From WHSW01 sp963722175 (lineage in GTDB: Bacteria; Actinomycetota; Thermoleophilia; Solirubrobacterales; 70-9): DNA of 64,000 nt. Of the stretch, positions 31,374 to 40,181 are shown piece by piece. The stretch is from the NCBI GenBank assembly GCA_963722175.1, contig CAVRKA010000001.1:124001-188000 (forward strand), given 5' to 3'. How positions within the stretch are numbered: position 1 is the stretch's first letter; each line of letters begins with the position of its first letter. The notes under the pieces were generated by a model that did not search any database, had not been told where the DNA came from, and saw only the letters and a list, made by a program, of their open reading frames with translations. A program made the translations under genes and the position numbers.

Positions 31374-32036
31374 ATGTCAGGGGCGCGGGCAGAGGACGCG
31401 GGGCTCGTTCGGGCGCTGCGCGACGGTGACGAGGCCGCCTTCGCCGCCCTCGTCGATGAGCTCAGCCCGGCCCTGCTGCGGCTGGCGCTGATGCACGTCC
31501 CCAGCCGGGCAGTCGCCGAGGACGTCGTCCAGGACACCTGGATCGGCGTGATCAAGGGGATCGACCGGTTCGAGGGGCGCTCCTCGCTGCGCACCTGGAT
31601 CTTCCAGATCCTGCTCAACACGGCGCGCACGCGGGGCGTGCGCGAGAAGCGGACCTTGCCGTTCTCGTACTTCAAGCGCCGGGCGGAGGAGGGCCGCGAC
31701 GAACCGGCGGTCGACGCGGACCGCTTCCAGGGCCGCGACGGTGTCCGCCCCGGCTGGTGGGCGCGGCCGCCCGCCGAGTGGGAGGGCGCCGACGCTCGCC
31801 TGGAGGCCGACGAGGCCCGGGACCTGCTGCTCCAGGCGATCACCGAGCTGCCGCCGCGCCAGCGCGACGTGATCGTGCTCCGCGACCTCCAGGGCTACTC
31901 CTCCGAGGAGGCGCGCAACGTTCTCGGCCTCACCGAGACCAACCAGCGAGTGCTCCTGCACCGGGCGCGATCCAAGGTCCGCGCCGCACTCGAGTCGTAC
32001 TTCGACGCCGAGCAGGCCACGGAGGTGTCGGCATGA
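31374..32036 (+). CDS. ECF-type sigma-70 family RNA polymerase sigma factor
   Basis: The 220-residue protein has region 2 (ALVDELSPALLRLALMHV; AEDVVQDTWIGVIKGIDRF; SSLRTWIFQILLNTAR) and region 4 (LPPRQRDVIVLRDLQGYSSE followed by ARNVLGLTETNQRVLLHRAR). The linker of about 60 residues between them is longer than usual. TAGGGT (31362-31367) ends 6 nt before the ATG, so the mRNA is probably leaderless. The stop overlaps the anti-sigma start (ATGA). Confidence 0.93.
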   Translation: MSGARAEDAGLVRALRDGDEAAFAALVDELSPALLRLALMHVPSRAVAEDVVQDTWIGVIKGIDRFEGRSSLRTWIFQILLNTARTRGVREKRTLPFSYFKRRAEEGRDEPAVDADRFQGRDGVRPGWWARPPAEWEGADARLEADEARDLLLQAITELPPRQRDVIVLRDLQGYSSEEARNVLGLTETNQRVLLHRARSKVRAALESYFDAEQATEVSA

Positions 32037-32305
32037 GCGCGGGAGCGCCACTTGGCGAGACGATGAGCTGTTCAGAATTCGTAGAGCTGGTCACCGACTA
32101 CCTCGAGGGGCGGCTCGAGCCCGCCGAGGCGGAGCGCTTCGAGGTCCATCTCGACCTCTGCGACGGCTGCCAGGCCTACGTCGACCAGATGCGCAAGACG
32201 CTGCAGGCGCTCGGACGGATCCCCGAGGAGACGATCTCCACCGAGGCCCGCGCCGAGCTCCTCCACGTGTTCGCGGAGTTCCGCTCGGGCGCGAGCCCCG
32301 GCTGA
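32033..32305 (+). CDS. Zinc-finger (zf-HC2) anti-sigma factor
   Basis: The 90-residue cytosolic protein carries the ZAS/zf-HC2 domain: MSCSEFVELVTDYLEGRL, AERFEVHLDLCDGCQAYVDQ, with the H-x3-C-x2-C zinc ligands. Such domains clamp ECF sigma factors, and zinc or thiol chemistry can release them. There is no membrane segment, so it would act in the cytosol. The ATGA overlap with the sigma gene supports a sigma/anti-sigma pair. Confidence 0.9.
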   Translation: MSAGAPLGETMSCSEFVELVTDYLEGRLEPAEAERFEVHLDLCDGCQAYVDQMRKTLQALGRIPEETISTEARAELLHVFAEFRSGASPG

Positions 32306-32308
32306 GAG

Positions 32309-33463
32309 CTACTTCACCTTCAGCGTGCTGACGATCCCGGCGTGGTCGGAGTCGTAGAGCCCGTTGACCTGCGCGAGGCCGGTGACCGACGAGTTGACCA
32401 GCTTCACCTTCTTGCCCATGTTGGTCATCACGTGATCGACCTGATGGTCGAACTCGGTCGCCGGGGCCGTGAACAGGCTCGAGACGCAGCAGCTCAGCGG
32501 GTTCGCCGTGCTCCGCTCGCTGAACCCGCCCGCGACCAGCGCCTCGTACGCCTGCCGGTCGTTGGGCTGAACGGTGTCGTCGTCGGAGTTGAAGTCGCCG
32601 AGGATGATCGACTTCGCCTTCGAGCCCGGTCCGGCGACCAGCTCCCCCGCCTGCTTGGCGCGGATGCTCGGGTGCTCGGTCTCGTCGTCGAAGGCCTCGA
32701 AGTGCGAATTCACGAAGCGGAACTTCTTCTTGACCTTCTCCTTGCCCTTGCCCTTCTGGACGGTGACGTCACCGGCCGTCCACCCGCGGAGGACCGGCAC
32801 CTGGATCCCCGCGATCGTTGGCGTGAACAGGGCGGAGTACGTCCCGCTCTGCGGGTTCTTGAGCTTCGCCTTCACCTTCGAGTCCCCGTTGACGAGGATT
32901 ACGTCGCGCATGGTCAGGCGACCCTGAATCTCCCCGCCGAGGATCCCGGTGTTGGGGTCGTTGTCGTAGTCGGTCGGCGCCTCGAAGTCGAACTCCTCCT
33001 TGACGACCGCCACCTCGTAGTCGAGGCCGAGGGCTTGGAGCTCCGTCTGGAGCATCGCGAGGAAGTCGTACTTGGTCGTCGTCGCGGTGAACGCCGACTG
33101 CGGGTCGACTGAGCTCTGGTGCTGCGCGCCGGGCGTGTTGCCGGTCCGCCAGTGCGCGACCTCCTGGAGGCCGATCAGGTCGGGCTTCTTCGAGGCGATC
33201 TCCGCCGCCAGGCCCTTGGCGCGAACGCCGAACTGGGTCTGGTCGACCTCGCGCAGGATGGCGCCGTTGGCGGCGATGAACTCCTGCGCGCTCTGCGCGT
33301 TGAGCCCGGGGCTCAGGTCCGCGCCGAGGAAGACGTTGCGGGTCATCACCTTGACCTTGACGCCCTTCTGCTTCTTGGCAGCGTCGGCGCCGGCGGCGAA
33401 CAGCGCCGTGGCCATCAGTGCGGTGAGCGCCAGCACGGTGAAGCGCCCGATCCTGTGTCTCAA
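32309..33463 (-). CDS. Secreted endonuclease/exonuclease/phosphatase (EEP) family protein
   Basis: The 384-residue product starts with a signal peptide (RHRIGRFTVLALTALMATAL, ending near GADA). The EEP fold motifs are KVMTRNVFLGADL, PDLIGLQEVAHW (metal-binding Glu), FVNSHFEAFDDE, SIILGDFNSDDDT and DHVMTNMG / YDSDHAGIV. The family includes DNases, sphingomyelinases and inositol phosphatases; the substrate is not predictable here. I chose TTG at 33463 because AAGGAGGGATCAATC precedes it. It is convergent with the anti-sigma gene. Confidence 0.85.
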   Translation of the reverse strand: MRHRIGRFTVLALTALMATALFAAGADAAKKQKGVKVKVMTRNVFLGADLSPGLNAQSAQEFIAANGAILREVDQTQFGVRAKGLAAEIASKKPDLIGLQEVAHWRTGNTPGAQHQSSVDPQSAFTATTTKYDFLAMLQTELQALGLDYEVAVVKEEFDFEAPTDYDNDPNTGILGGEIQGRLTMRDVILVNGDSKVKAKLKNPQSGTYSALFTPTIAGIQVPVLRGWTAGDVTVQKGKGKEKVKKKFRFVNSHFEAFDDETEHPSIRAKQAGELVAGPGSKAKSIILGDFNSDDDTVQPNDRQAYEALVAGGFSERSTANPLSCCVSSLFTAPATEFDHQVDHVMTNMGKKVKLVNSSVTGLAQVNGLYDSDHAGIVSTLKVK

Positions 33464-33489
33464 GATTGATCCCTCCTTGGGGGTCGTCG

Positions 33490-33517
33490 TTGTAGGACCA
33501 CCTAACACGTCTACCGT
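33490..33517 (+). promoter_or_regulatory. Promoter of obgE (leaderless)
   Basis: TTGTAG (33490-33495), a 16-bp spacer, TACCGT (33512-33517), then 7 nt to the ATG at 33525. The predicted start site falls on or next to the start codon. Confidence 0.55.
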
Positions 33518-33524
33518 TCATTCG

Positions 33525-34826
33525 ATGCTCCACGACCGGGCGAAGATCCACGTCGAGGGCGGCGCCGGGGGCAACGGGGTGATCTCGTTCAGGCGCGAGG
33601 CCCACGTGCCGCGCGGCGGGCCGGACGGCGGCGACGGCGGGCGCGGCGGCGACGTCGTGCTCGCCTGCGACCCCTCGCGCCGCGACCTCTCCGCGCTGCG
33701 GTTCTCGCCGCACCAGCGCGGCGGACGCGGTGGCCACGGCGAGGGCAACCAGCGCCACGGCGCTCGCGGCGAGGACGTGGTGGTCCCGGTGCCCCCCGGC
33801 ACGCAGGTCGACGGCCTCGACGGGCGCCACTACGACCTCGTCGAGCCGGGGCAGCGCGCGATCGTCGCCGCCGGCGGCGCCGGCGGGCACGGCAACAAGC
33901 GGTTTGCGACCTCGACCCGTCAGGCGCCGCGCTTCGCCGAGCGCGGGCTCGACGGCGAGTCGGGGTGGATCGAGCTGCGGCTGAAGCTGCTCGCCGACGC
34001 CGGGCTGGTCGGGCTGCCGAACGCGGGCAAGTCGTCGCTGCTCGCGCGGCTCACCCGGGCGGCGCCGAAGATCGCCGACTATCCGTTCACGACCCTGGAG
34101 CCGGTCCTCGGGACGATCGACGACGGCGAGCGCCAGCTGGTGCTCGCCGACATCCCGGGATTGATCGAGGGCGCCGCCGAGGGCGTCGGGCTCGGGCACG
34201 AGTTCCTCGCCCACGTCGAGCGTTGCCGGCTGCTCGTCCATCTGGTCGCGCTCGGCGGCGACGCCGGGACGGGGGAGGCCGACCCGGTCGCCGCCTACGA
34301 GACGGTGCGCAACGAGCTCGCCGCGCACGGCGCCGGGCTCGAGCGCCTCAGGGAGCTCGTCGTGCTCTCGAAGCGCGACCTGGTTCCCGACGAGGTCGCC
34401 GAGCGGGAGGTCGCAGCCTGGCGCGAGCGGCTCGGCGATCGGGTGACCGGCGTGCTCGCGCTCTCGTCGGCGACCGGCGCCGGCCTCGACGAGCTGAGGC
34501 GGGCGCTGTTCGAGGCGATCCCGCCTGAGGCGCAGGCCGTGCCGCGGGCCGGCAGCGAGCCCGAGTTCGAGGTCGAGCACATGGTCTACGCGCCGGCCGG
34601 CGACGGCGGCTTCGAGGTCGTGCGCGAGGACGAGGCCTTCCGCGTCCTCGGCCGCGGGGTCGAGATGCTGGTCGGCCGCCACGACCTCTCCAACCTCGAG
34701 GCGCTCGCCTACCTCGAGCAGCGGCTGCGCGAGATCGGTGTGATCGCGGCGCTCGAACGAGCGGGCTTCGAGCCCGGCGACGAGGTCAGGATCGGCGAGG
34801 AGGAGTTCGAGCTGGATCCGGGCTAA
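33525..34826 (+). CDS. obgE: GTPase ObgE/CgtA
   Basis: The 433-residue protein has the glycine-rich Obg fold (GGAGGNGVISFRREAHVPRG; GGPDGGDGGRGGDVVL), a G domain (LVGLPNAGKSSLLARLTRA, DYPFTTLEP, LADIPGLIEGAAEG, LSKRDLV) and a C-terminal OCT domain (FEVVREDEAFRVLGRGVEML). Obg acts in 50S assembly and stress signalling. In most bacteria it follows rplU-rpmA; here the sigma pair and the EEP gene were inserted between them. Confidence 0.96.
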   Translation: MLHDRAKIHVEGGAGGNGVISFRREAHVPRGGPDGGDGGRGGDVVLACDPSRRDLSALRFSPHQRGGRGGHGEGNQRHGARGEDVVVPVPPGTQVDGLDGRHYDLVEPGQRAIVAAGGAGGHGNKRFATSTRQAPRFAERGLDGESGWIELRLKLLADAGLVGLPNAGKSSLLARLTRAAPKIADYPFTTLEPVLGTIDDGERQLVLADIPGLIEGAAEGVGLGHEFLAHVERCRLLVHLVALGGDAGTGEADPVAAYETVRNELAAHGAGLERLRELVVLSKRDLVPDEVAEREVAAWRERLGDRVTGVLALSSATGAGLDELRRALFEAIPPEAQAVPRAGSEPEFEVEHMVYAPAGDGGFEVVREDEAFRVLGRGVEMLVGRHDLSNLEALAYLEQRLREIGVIAALERAGFEPGDEVRIGEEEFELDPG

Positions 34827-37066
34827 CGCGCCCGGCGCCAGTCCGACTCGTTGCCGGCGCGGTCGCGAACGCGGACGAAGACCTTGTGGCCGTTGCTCCG
34901 GAACTTCGGCGTCGAGTCGAAGCTGCGCCAATCCCCGGGGTGGCGCTTGAAGCTCGTGACCTGGATCTCGCTCACGCCCGAGACGTCGTCGTCGGCCCGG
35001 ACCCGCAGCCGGTATGTCCGCTTGCCGCGATGAGTCGAACGGCGGTTCGCACTGGCTTCCTTGCCGCCCTCGACGATTCGGGCTCGCTCGACGGTGGGTG
35101 CCTTCTGGTCGAGGACGATGTCATCGGTGTAGTTCGGGGCATTGCCGTCGAACCGGACATAGACCGTCTGGTCAGGGCTCGATGACGGAAGGGTCCATGG
35201 GATCTCCTCGCCGACTTCGAAGCCCGCCGAGTCCTGGAACCCACCGTCACCGGCGACCCGCAACGTCGTCGTGTACGCCGGCCAGACCGGCGACAGGGTC
35301 ACGTTCGGATCGTTCGTGAACTCGGCCCCGTGATTGATCGTCACGCCGACCCCCCCGGGCGGCGGGCGCAGCTTTGCGACCACGGGCACGGTGGTGATGT
35401 CGCTCAACCCGATCGCGTTCGTGACCCGAACGCCGGCCTCGACCTGGCCCGGCTCGAGGTACATGCGGGAGGTCCTCGGGGTTGAACCCGTGTCGACCTC
35501 GAACGTGCCGTCCCCATCGAGGTCCCACTCGTACCGCGTCTTCGCCAGGCCTCCGGTTCCCGAGGCGTCGAAGTTCACCGTGTCGCCGGTCAGGGCGAGG
35601 TTCGGTGCGGCGCTCAAGGAGGCGGAGGGCGGGCTCGAGACCTCGGTGTAGGTGATCGAGTCCGTCGAGCATCCGGAGATCACGCCGCGGTCGTCGGTTG
35701 TTGCTCTCAACGTCGTCGTCGAGTCGTCCGGGACCGAGACGGTGAGGCCCGGCGATGCGAAGGCGGCCGCGGAGCCGGTCGCGGCGGGGGTGCCGGAGCA
35801 GTCGGGGGTCGTGTAGAGCCGCACGGTCGTGTTCGCCGCGGCTGTCCCCTTGACCTCGGGGGCGTTGTCGCTGGCGGCGGAGTCGGGATCCGTGTCGGTG
35901 ATCGTTGGCGCCTCGGGGCCAAACGTGGAGTTGAGCAGGATCGATCCGCCCTGGCGGCGAGCGACCGCTAGGTCGGGATCCGAATCGGCGTTGAAGTCGC
36001 CGACCGCGACCGCGAGAGTCGACCTCGGGCTGGCCGCAAATTCGGTTGCCGGACCGAAGCTCCCGCCCGCACCACCCGGCAGCACCGAGACGCTGCTGGT
36101 GCCGGCCGCGAGGTCGGGATCCGAATCGGCGTTGAAGTCGCCGACCGCGACCTCCCCGCCACCGATGTCGGCCGCCGGGAAGTCGGTCGCCGGACCGAAG
36201 CTCCCGCCGGCGCCTCCCAGCAGCACAGAAACGTCGCCGGCGGCGCCTTTCCCGACCGCCAGGTCCGGGTCCGAGTCGGCGTTGAAGTCACCGACGGCTA
36301 CCTCGTCCGGAACATCGCCGACGGCGAAGTCGGTGGGTGCGCCGAAGCTCCCGGCCGCGCCCCCCAGTAGCACCGAAACGGTGGCCGAGCCGCGGTTGAC
36401 GACGGCGAGGTCGGGGTCCGAATCCGCATTGAAGTCGCCGACGCCGACCGAGGACGGGCGCAGACCGACGGTGAAGTCGCTGGGCGGACCGAAGCTCCCG
36501 CCTGCGCCCCCGAGCAGTACGGAGACCGCGCCGAGGTTCGCGGGATTCTCGGCATCCCATTTGACTACGGCGAGGTCGGGGTCCGAATCCGCATTGAAGT
36601 CGCCGACGCCGACCGAGGACGGACGCAGACCGACGGTGAAGTCGGTGGGCGGACCGAAGCTCCCGCCTGCGCCCCCGAGCAGTACCGCGACCGTCCCAGG
36701 ATCGTCGGGTTCCGTCTGAGCGACCGCGAGATCGGGGTCGGAGTCGCCGTTGAAGTCGCCGACCGCGACCGATTCGGGAAGGCCACTCACGGCGTGTGAG
36801 GCCGGGGCGCCGAAGCCCCCGTCGATGCCCCCGAGGATCACCGATACCGAGCCGGTCTCGGCTTCGAGGTCTACGGTTGCGACCGCGAGATCGGGGTCGG
36901 AGTCGGCGTTGAAGTCGTCGACCGCGATCGACCCGCCGGTGACGCCTTGCACGCCCGTCTCCTGAAAGCCGACCTGCGCGTGCGCCGCCGCCGGCACGAC
37001 GAGCAGCGCCATGCCCCCGATGAGCAGTGTTCTCCTCAGCCTCCTGGCCGGCGGTTCTGTTCGCAT
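34823..37066 (-). CDS. Secreted FG-GAP/VCBS-repeat protein with PKD-like domain
   Basis: The 747-residue protein has a signal peptide (LLIGGMALLVVPAAAHAQ), then about seven VCBS/FG-GAP repeats each containing VGDFNADSDPDLAVA-type calcium-binding loops and SVLLGGAGGSFGPPTDF. A PKD-like domain (VNFDASGTGG; YEWDLDGDGTFEVD) and further beta domains follow, ending RVRDRAGNESDWRRAR. FG-GAP blades probably form a propeller used in surface binding. The start at 37066 gives MRTEPPARRLRR before the hydrophobic core. It overlaps the end of obgE by four bases, tail to tail. Confidence 0.85.
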   Translation of the reverse strand: MRTEPPARRLRRTLLIGGMALLVVPAAAHAQVGFQETGVQGVTGGSIAVDDFNADSDPDLAVATVDLEAETGSVSVILGGIDGGFGAPASHAVSGLPESVAVGDFNGDSDPDLAVAQTEPDDPGTVAVLLGGAGGSFGPPTDFTVGLRPSSVGVGDFNADSDPDLAVVKWDAENPANLGAVSVLLGGAGGSFGPPSDFTVGLRPSSVGVGDFNADSDPDLAVVNRGSATVSVLLGGAAGSFGAPTDFAVGDVPDEVAVGDFNADSDPDLAVGKGAAGDVSVLLGGAGGSFGPATDFPAADIGGGEVAVGDFNADSDPDLAAGTSSVSVLPGGAGGSFGPATEFAASPRSTLAVAVGDFNADSDPDLAVARRQGGSILLNSTFGPEAPTITDTDPDSAASDNAPEVKGTAAANTTVRLYTTPDCSGTPAATGSAAAFASPGLTVSVPDDSTTTLRATTDDRGVISGCSTDSITYTEVSSPPSASLSAAPNLALTGDTVNFDASGTGGLAKTRYEWDLDGDGTFEVDTGSTPRTSRMYLEPGQVEAGVRVTNAIGLSDITTVPVVAKLRPPPGGVGVTINHGAEFTNDPNVTLSPVWPAYTTTLRVAGDGGFQDSAGFEVGEEIPWTLPSSSPDQTVYVRFDGNAPNYTDDIVLDQKAPTVERARIVEGGKEASANRRSTHRGKRTYRLRVRADDDVSGVSEIQVTSFKRHPGDWRSFDSTPKFRSNGHKVFVRVRDRAGNESDWRRAR
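35960..36930 (-). repeat. Tandem DNA repeats encoding the VCBS blades
   Basis: About seven units of 130-180 bp recur, each containing a version of GGTCGGGGTCCGAATC...TTGAAGTCGCCGAC (plus strand). Two neighbouring units near 36420-36510 and 36575-36690 are nearly identical over more than 80 bp, pointing to recent duplication or gene conversion. Confidence 0.75.
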
Positions 37067-37189
37067 CTCATCCGTCGCCCGCCCCCTTGCCGTGTCTCCG
37101 ACCGTACCCCCCGGGGGGGGCAGAGTCAAAGTCGCGCCTGGGCCGAACCGGCGCAGGCTCGCGGAGCGCCGGTTACGCTGAGCAGCCAA

Positions 37190-39439
37190 GTGAGGGGTTT
37201 CTGGGGAGTGCTGGGGTTGGTGTGCGTCTGCACGGTCGCGGCCGCGCCGGCGAGCGCCGAGGTCAAGGCCGGCGCCGCGGTCGCCGACGCGAGCTGGCAC
37301 GTCGGCGCGTCGGCCGGGCAGTACGCGTCCGACGGGACCTTCGGGGTCGATCCCGCCGACGGGACCTACGACCCGACCACCCATGCGACCCGGCGGGCGA
37401 CCTCGTACGGGATCCAGTCGCGGCTCGAGGTCCGGGCGCTGGTCATCGAGGGGCCGGGCGGCAACCGGATCGCGATCGCGAAGACCGACCAGTACGTCCC
37501 CCAGGACCTCCTCTACCGCCGCGCCGCGCAGCTGCTCGAGACCGAGGGGGATTGCGGGATCACGCGGAGCACGCTGACGATGACCGCCACCCACAACCAC
37601 TCCTCGCCGATGTACTCGTCCACGTCGTGGGGGGTGTGGGCGTTCCAGGACGTCTTCGACGTTCGCTTCTACAACTACCTCTCGCGCCAGATCTTCGAGG
37701 CCGTCGAGGCCGCCTGCGACGAGCTCGTCCCGGTCCGGGTCGGCGCCGCGGTCGGGCAGTTCGACAAGACCCACCGCCACTCCTACGGCCCGGCGGTCGG
37801 CGACGACGGCACCCCGGCCGGCTATCCGTTCTCCGACACCGACCACGATCTCAGCATCGTCCGCTTCGATGACGTCTCCGACCCGGATCACCCGAAGCCG
37901 GTGGCCAACCTCGTCAACTGGAGCGGCCATCCGGAGTTCCTGGAGGGCAACGACCTGATCGCCGCCGACTACATCGGCCCGGCGGAGCGGATGCTCGACC
38001 GCGAGACCGGCGCGGTGACCGTCTGGACCCAGGGGGCGGTGGGCACCGCCGAGCCGGAGCGCTCGACCTACCACTCGATCCACGAGCGGCTCGAGTTCCC
38101 GCACAAGGACTACGCCCAGGCCGAGTACGGGGCCCACCTGCTGGCCGACTCGCTGCTCGGCGTCTGGCAGGGGATCGGCACCGACGCCCCGCCCGACCGC
38201 GACCGCTATGTCCCCTTCTCCACCGACTTCCCGGTGCAGATGACCGACCGCTGGTACCCGGGCCCGCTCTCCCATCCCTACCCGGGTGTCTCCAACTGCC
38301 GCGCCGACAGCGGGCTCGCCGGCGACCCGCTGATCCCGATCGTCGGCCTGCCCGACTGCCAGGGGGTGCTCCAGGGCCTGGGCTCACTCTCCGACCTGCT
38401 CGGGTTGCCGGAGCCGCCCGTCCCCGAGCTGCCGGCGATCGACCCCGGGCTCAGCACGGACGACTTCCAGGCGCTCGGGATCCCGGTGCCCGAGAACTAC
38501 GGGGCCCCGGCCTACACCGGCCTCGAGGAGGACATCGACGTCCACCTCCAGGGGATCCGCCTCGGCGACCTCTACCTGCCGATCTGCTCCTGCGAGCAGT
38601 GGTACGACCAGAGCACGAACATCAAGACCCGTACCGACAGGATCCTCGACAACGAGCACCTCGGCTACGATTGGGGAGACCAGTGCACCGCCAACGGCGA
38701 CGGGACCTACGCCGCCGACGGCAGCGGCACGGGGACCTGGTCGTGCCCGAACCCCCAGGACGGCTCGCAGACGCTGACGATCAGCGACCTGCACTACCAG
38801 CGGATGCGGGCGCAGGTCAACAACCCCGCCAACGGCTGGAACAACATCGAGAACGTGCTCACGGCGGAGTCCGAGCCGGTCGACCCACGTCAGATCAAGG
38901 GCAACTACACCCACGACGACGACGCGACCTCGGCGGCGCTCGGCTACGGCCTGACGATCCCGATCTCCATGGCCAACGACTACAACGGCTACATCGCCAC
39001 CTACCGCGAGTACCAGCGCGGCGACCACTACCGCAAGGCGCTCACCGGCTGGGGGCCGCACTCGAGCGACTACATGGCGACGCGGCTCGTCTACATCGGC
39101 CGCCAGCTGCGCAACCCGGGGGTGGCCCTGCCGCCCGACATGGCGACGGAGGCGCTGCTGGCACCCAAGACCGCCGCCGACCTCGCCGTCAACGACGCCC
39201 GCGCCGAGGCGCTGGGGACCGCCGGCCAGGCGGCGATCGACGCCTACGAGGCGGCGCTGCCCGACGAGGCGCCGGTCGCGCCGGTGAGCCAGCCGGCGGA
39301 CGTCGAGCGCTTCGGCGCCGCCCTCTTCACCTGGAACGGGGGCTCGAACTTCACCGACAACCCGGTGGTCACGGTCGAGCGCGAGATCGAGCCGGGCGCT
39401 GGGGGACCTACGCCGATCAGTCGGGCGAGATCCCGGTGA
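37190..39439 (+). CDS. Secreted neutral ceramidase-like hydrolase, N-terminal part before a frameshift
   Basis: This 749-residue segment starts at GTG 37190 (10 nt after TACGCT) with a signal peptide (MRGFWGVLGLVCVCTVAAAP). It resembles neutral/alkaline ceramidases: VKAGAAVADASWHVG at the N-terminus, LEVRALVIEGPGGNRIAIAK, the zinc-histidine segment TMTATHNHSSPMYSS, and LVNWSGHPEFLEGNDLIAADY. The conserved order supports an amidase of N-acyl lipids, though similarity is remote and substrate uncertain. Near 39395-39398 one C appears missing (GGGC-GC), so this frame ends at 39439 with unrelated residues while the natural continuation is in the next frame. Confidence 0.75.
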   Translation: MRGFWGVLGLVCVCTVAAAPASAEVKAGAAVADASWHVGASAGQYASDGTFGVDPADGTYDPTTHATRRATSYGIQSRLEVRALVIEGPGGNRIAIAKTDQYVPQDLLYRRAAQLLETEGDCGITRSTLTMTATHNHSSPMYSSTSWGVWAFQDVFDVRFYNYLSRQIFEAVEAACDELVPVRVGAAVGQFDKTHRHSYGPAVGDDGTPAGYPFSDTDHDLSIVRFDDVSDPDHPKPVANLVNWSGHPEFLEGNDLIAADYIGPAERMLDRETGAVTVWTQGAVGTAEPERSTYHSIHERLEFPHKDYAQAEYGAHLLADSLLGVWQGIGTDAPPDRDRYVPFSTDFPVQMTDRWYPGPLSHPYPGVSNCRADSGLAGDPLIPIVGLPDCQGVLQGLGSLSDLLGLPEPPVPELPAIDPGLSTDDFQALGIPVPENYGAPAYTGLEEDIDVHLQGIRLGDLYLPICSCEQWYDQSTNIKTRTDRILDNEHLGYDWGDQCTANGDGTYAADGSGTGTWSCPNPQDGSQTLTISDLHYQRMRAQVNNPANGWNNIENVLTAESEPVDPRQIKGNYTHDDDATSAALGYGLTIPISMANDYNGYIATYREYQRGDHYRKALTGWGPHSSDYMATRLVYIGRQLRNPGVALPPDMATEALLAPKTAADLAVNDARAEALGTAGQAAIDAYEAALPDEAPVAPVSQPADVERFGAALFTWNGGSNFTDNPVVTVEREIEPGAGGPTPISRARSR

Positions 39440-40137
39440 CGCTCGAGTTCCCGCGGGGGGAGGAGGTCGCGAGCTACCTGACCGGCGGCCAGGCCTGGCC
39501 GTGGACGGCGCACTTCGAGGCCTTCGTCGCGCCCTTCGACACCGGCTCCGGGTCGCGCGCGACGCCGGCCGGGACCTACCGCTTCGTCGTCCACGGGATG
39601 CACCGCTCCGGCGGCGCGGCGGCTGCCTATGACCTGGTCTCGGACGAGTTCGAGGTCCGGCCGTGGAGCGGGATCACGGTCGAGGACGTCCGGCTGGAGC
39701 CGGACCGGACGGTGAGCTTCAGGGTCGGGCCGCGCTCGACTCACTCGGTCAGCGGCGGCGGCCCGCCGCTCGAGGCCGAGATCGGGCCGATCGACTACCC
39801 GGACTCCTACGACTCGCCGGCCCGGTTCATCGAGGATCGCCGCACCGCCTATCGCGACCCCGCCGCCCCCGGCGACGCGCGCCGGCTCGAGTGGTTCTGC
39901 TTCACCTGCAGCTTCCGGCCTTGGCTCGATGCCGGCAACGCGACCAGGGCCGTCGTCACGATCCGCGACGCCGCCTCCGGGCAGGTGATCGCCCGCGCCG
40001 GCGCCCACCGGGCCGGGGATCGCTGGGTGACCTCGCGTCACCTGGCTCGCGGACAGGCGGCGAGGGTCGCCGTCGGCGGCGTCACCGACGCCTACGGCGA
40101 CTACAACGGCGCGCCCTCGGCTCGGGTTCGACGCTAG
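39436..40137 (+). pseudogene. 3' continuation of the ceramidase-like gene in a shifted frame
   Basis: The frame that continues the protein picks up at about 39394 (GRWGTYADQSGEIPVTLEFP) and runs to 40137. It encodes the C-terminal beta-sandwich of neutral ceramidase-like proteins (GTYRFVVHGMHRSGG, VSDEFEVRPWSGITVEDV, EWFCFTCSFRPWLDAGN). A GTG at 39436 overlaps the upstream stop (GTGA), so separate coupled translation is formally possible, but the coding continuity before that GTG argues for a single-base deletion, either a real mutation or an assembly error. Confidence 0.65.
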
Positions 40138-40181
40138 CGCCGCCTCGTGGGGACCGTCGGGGTCCCGCCTACCATTGCGCC

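Noticed and set aside
35960..36930. Possible CRISPR array or other direct-repeat array
   Set aside because: The repeats are in frame and encode VCBS/FG-GAP blades; there are no uniform spacers and no cas genes.
36947..37189. Upstream extension of the ceramidase-like frame to 36947
   Set aside because: The upstream part is antisense to the VCBS gene start and lacks a signal peptide; the GTG at 37190 gives one.
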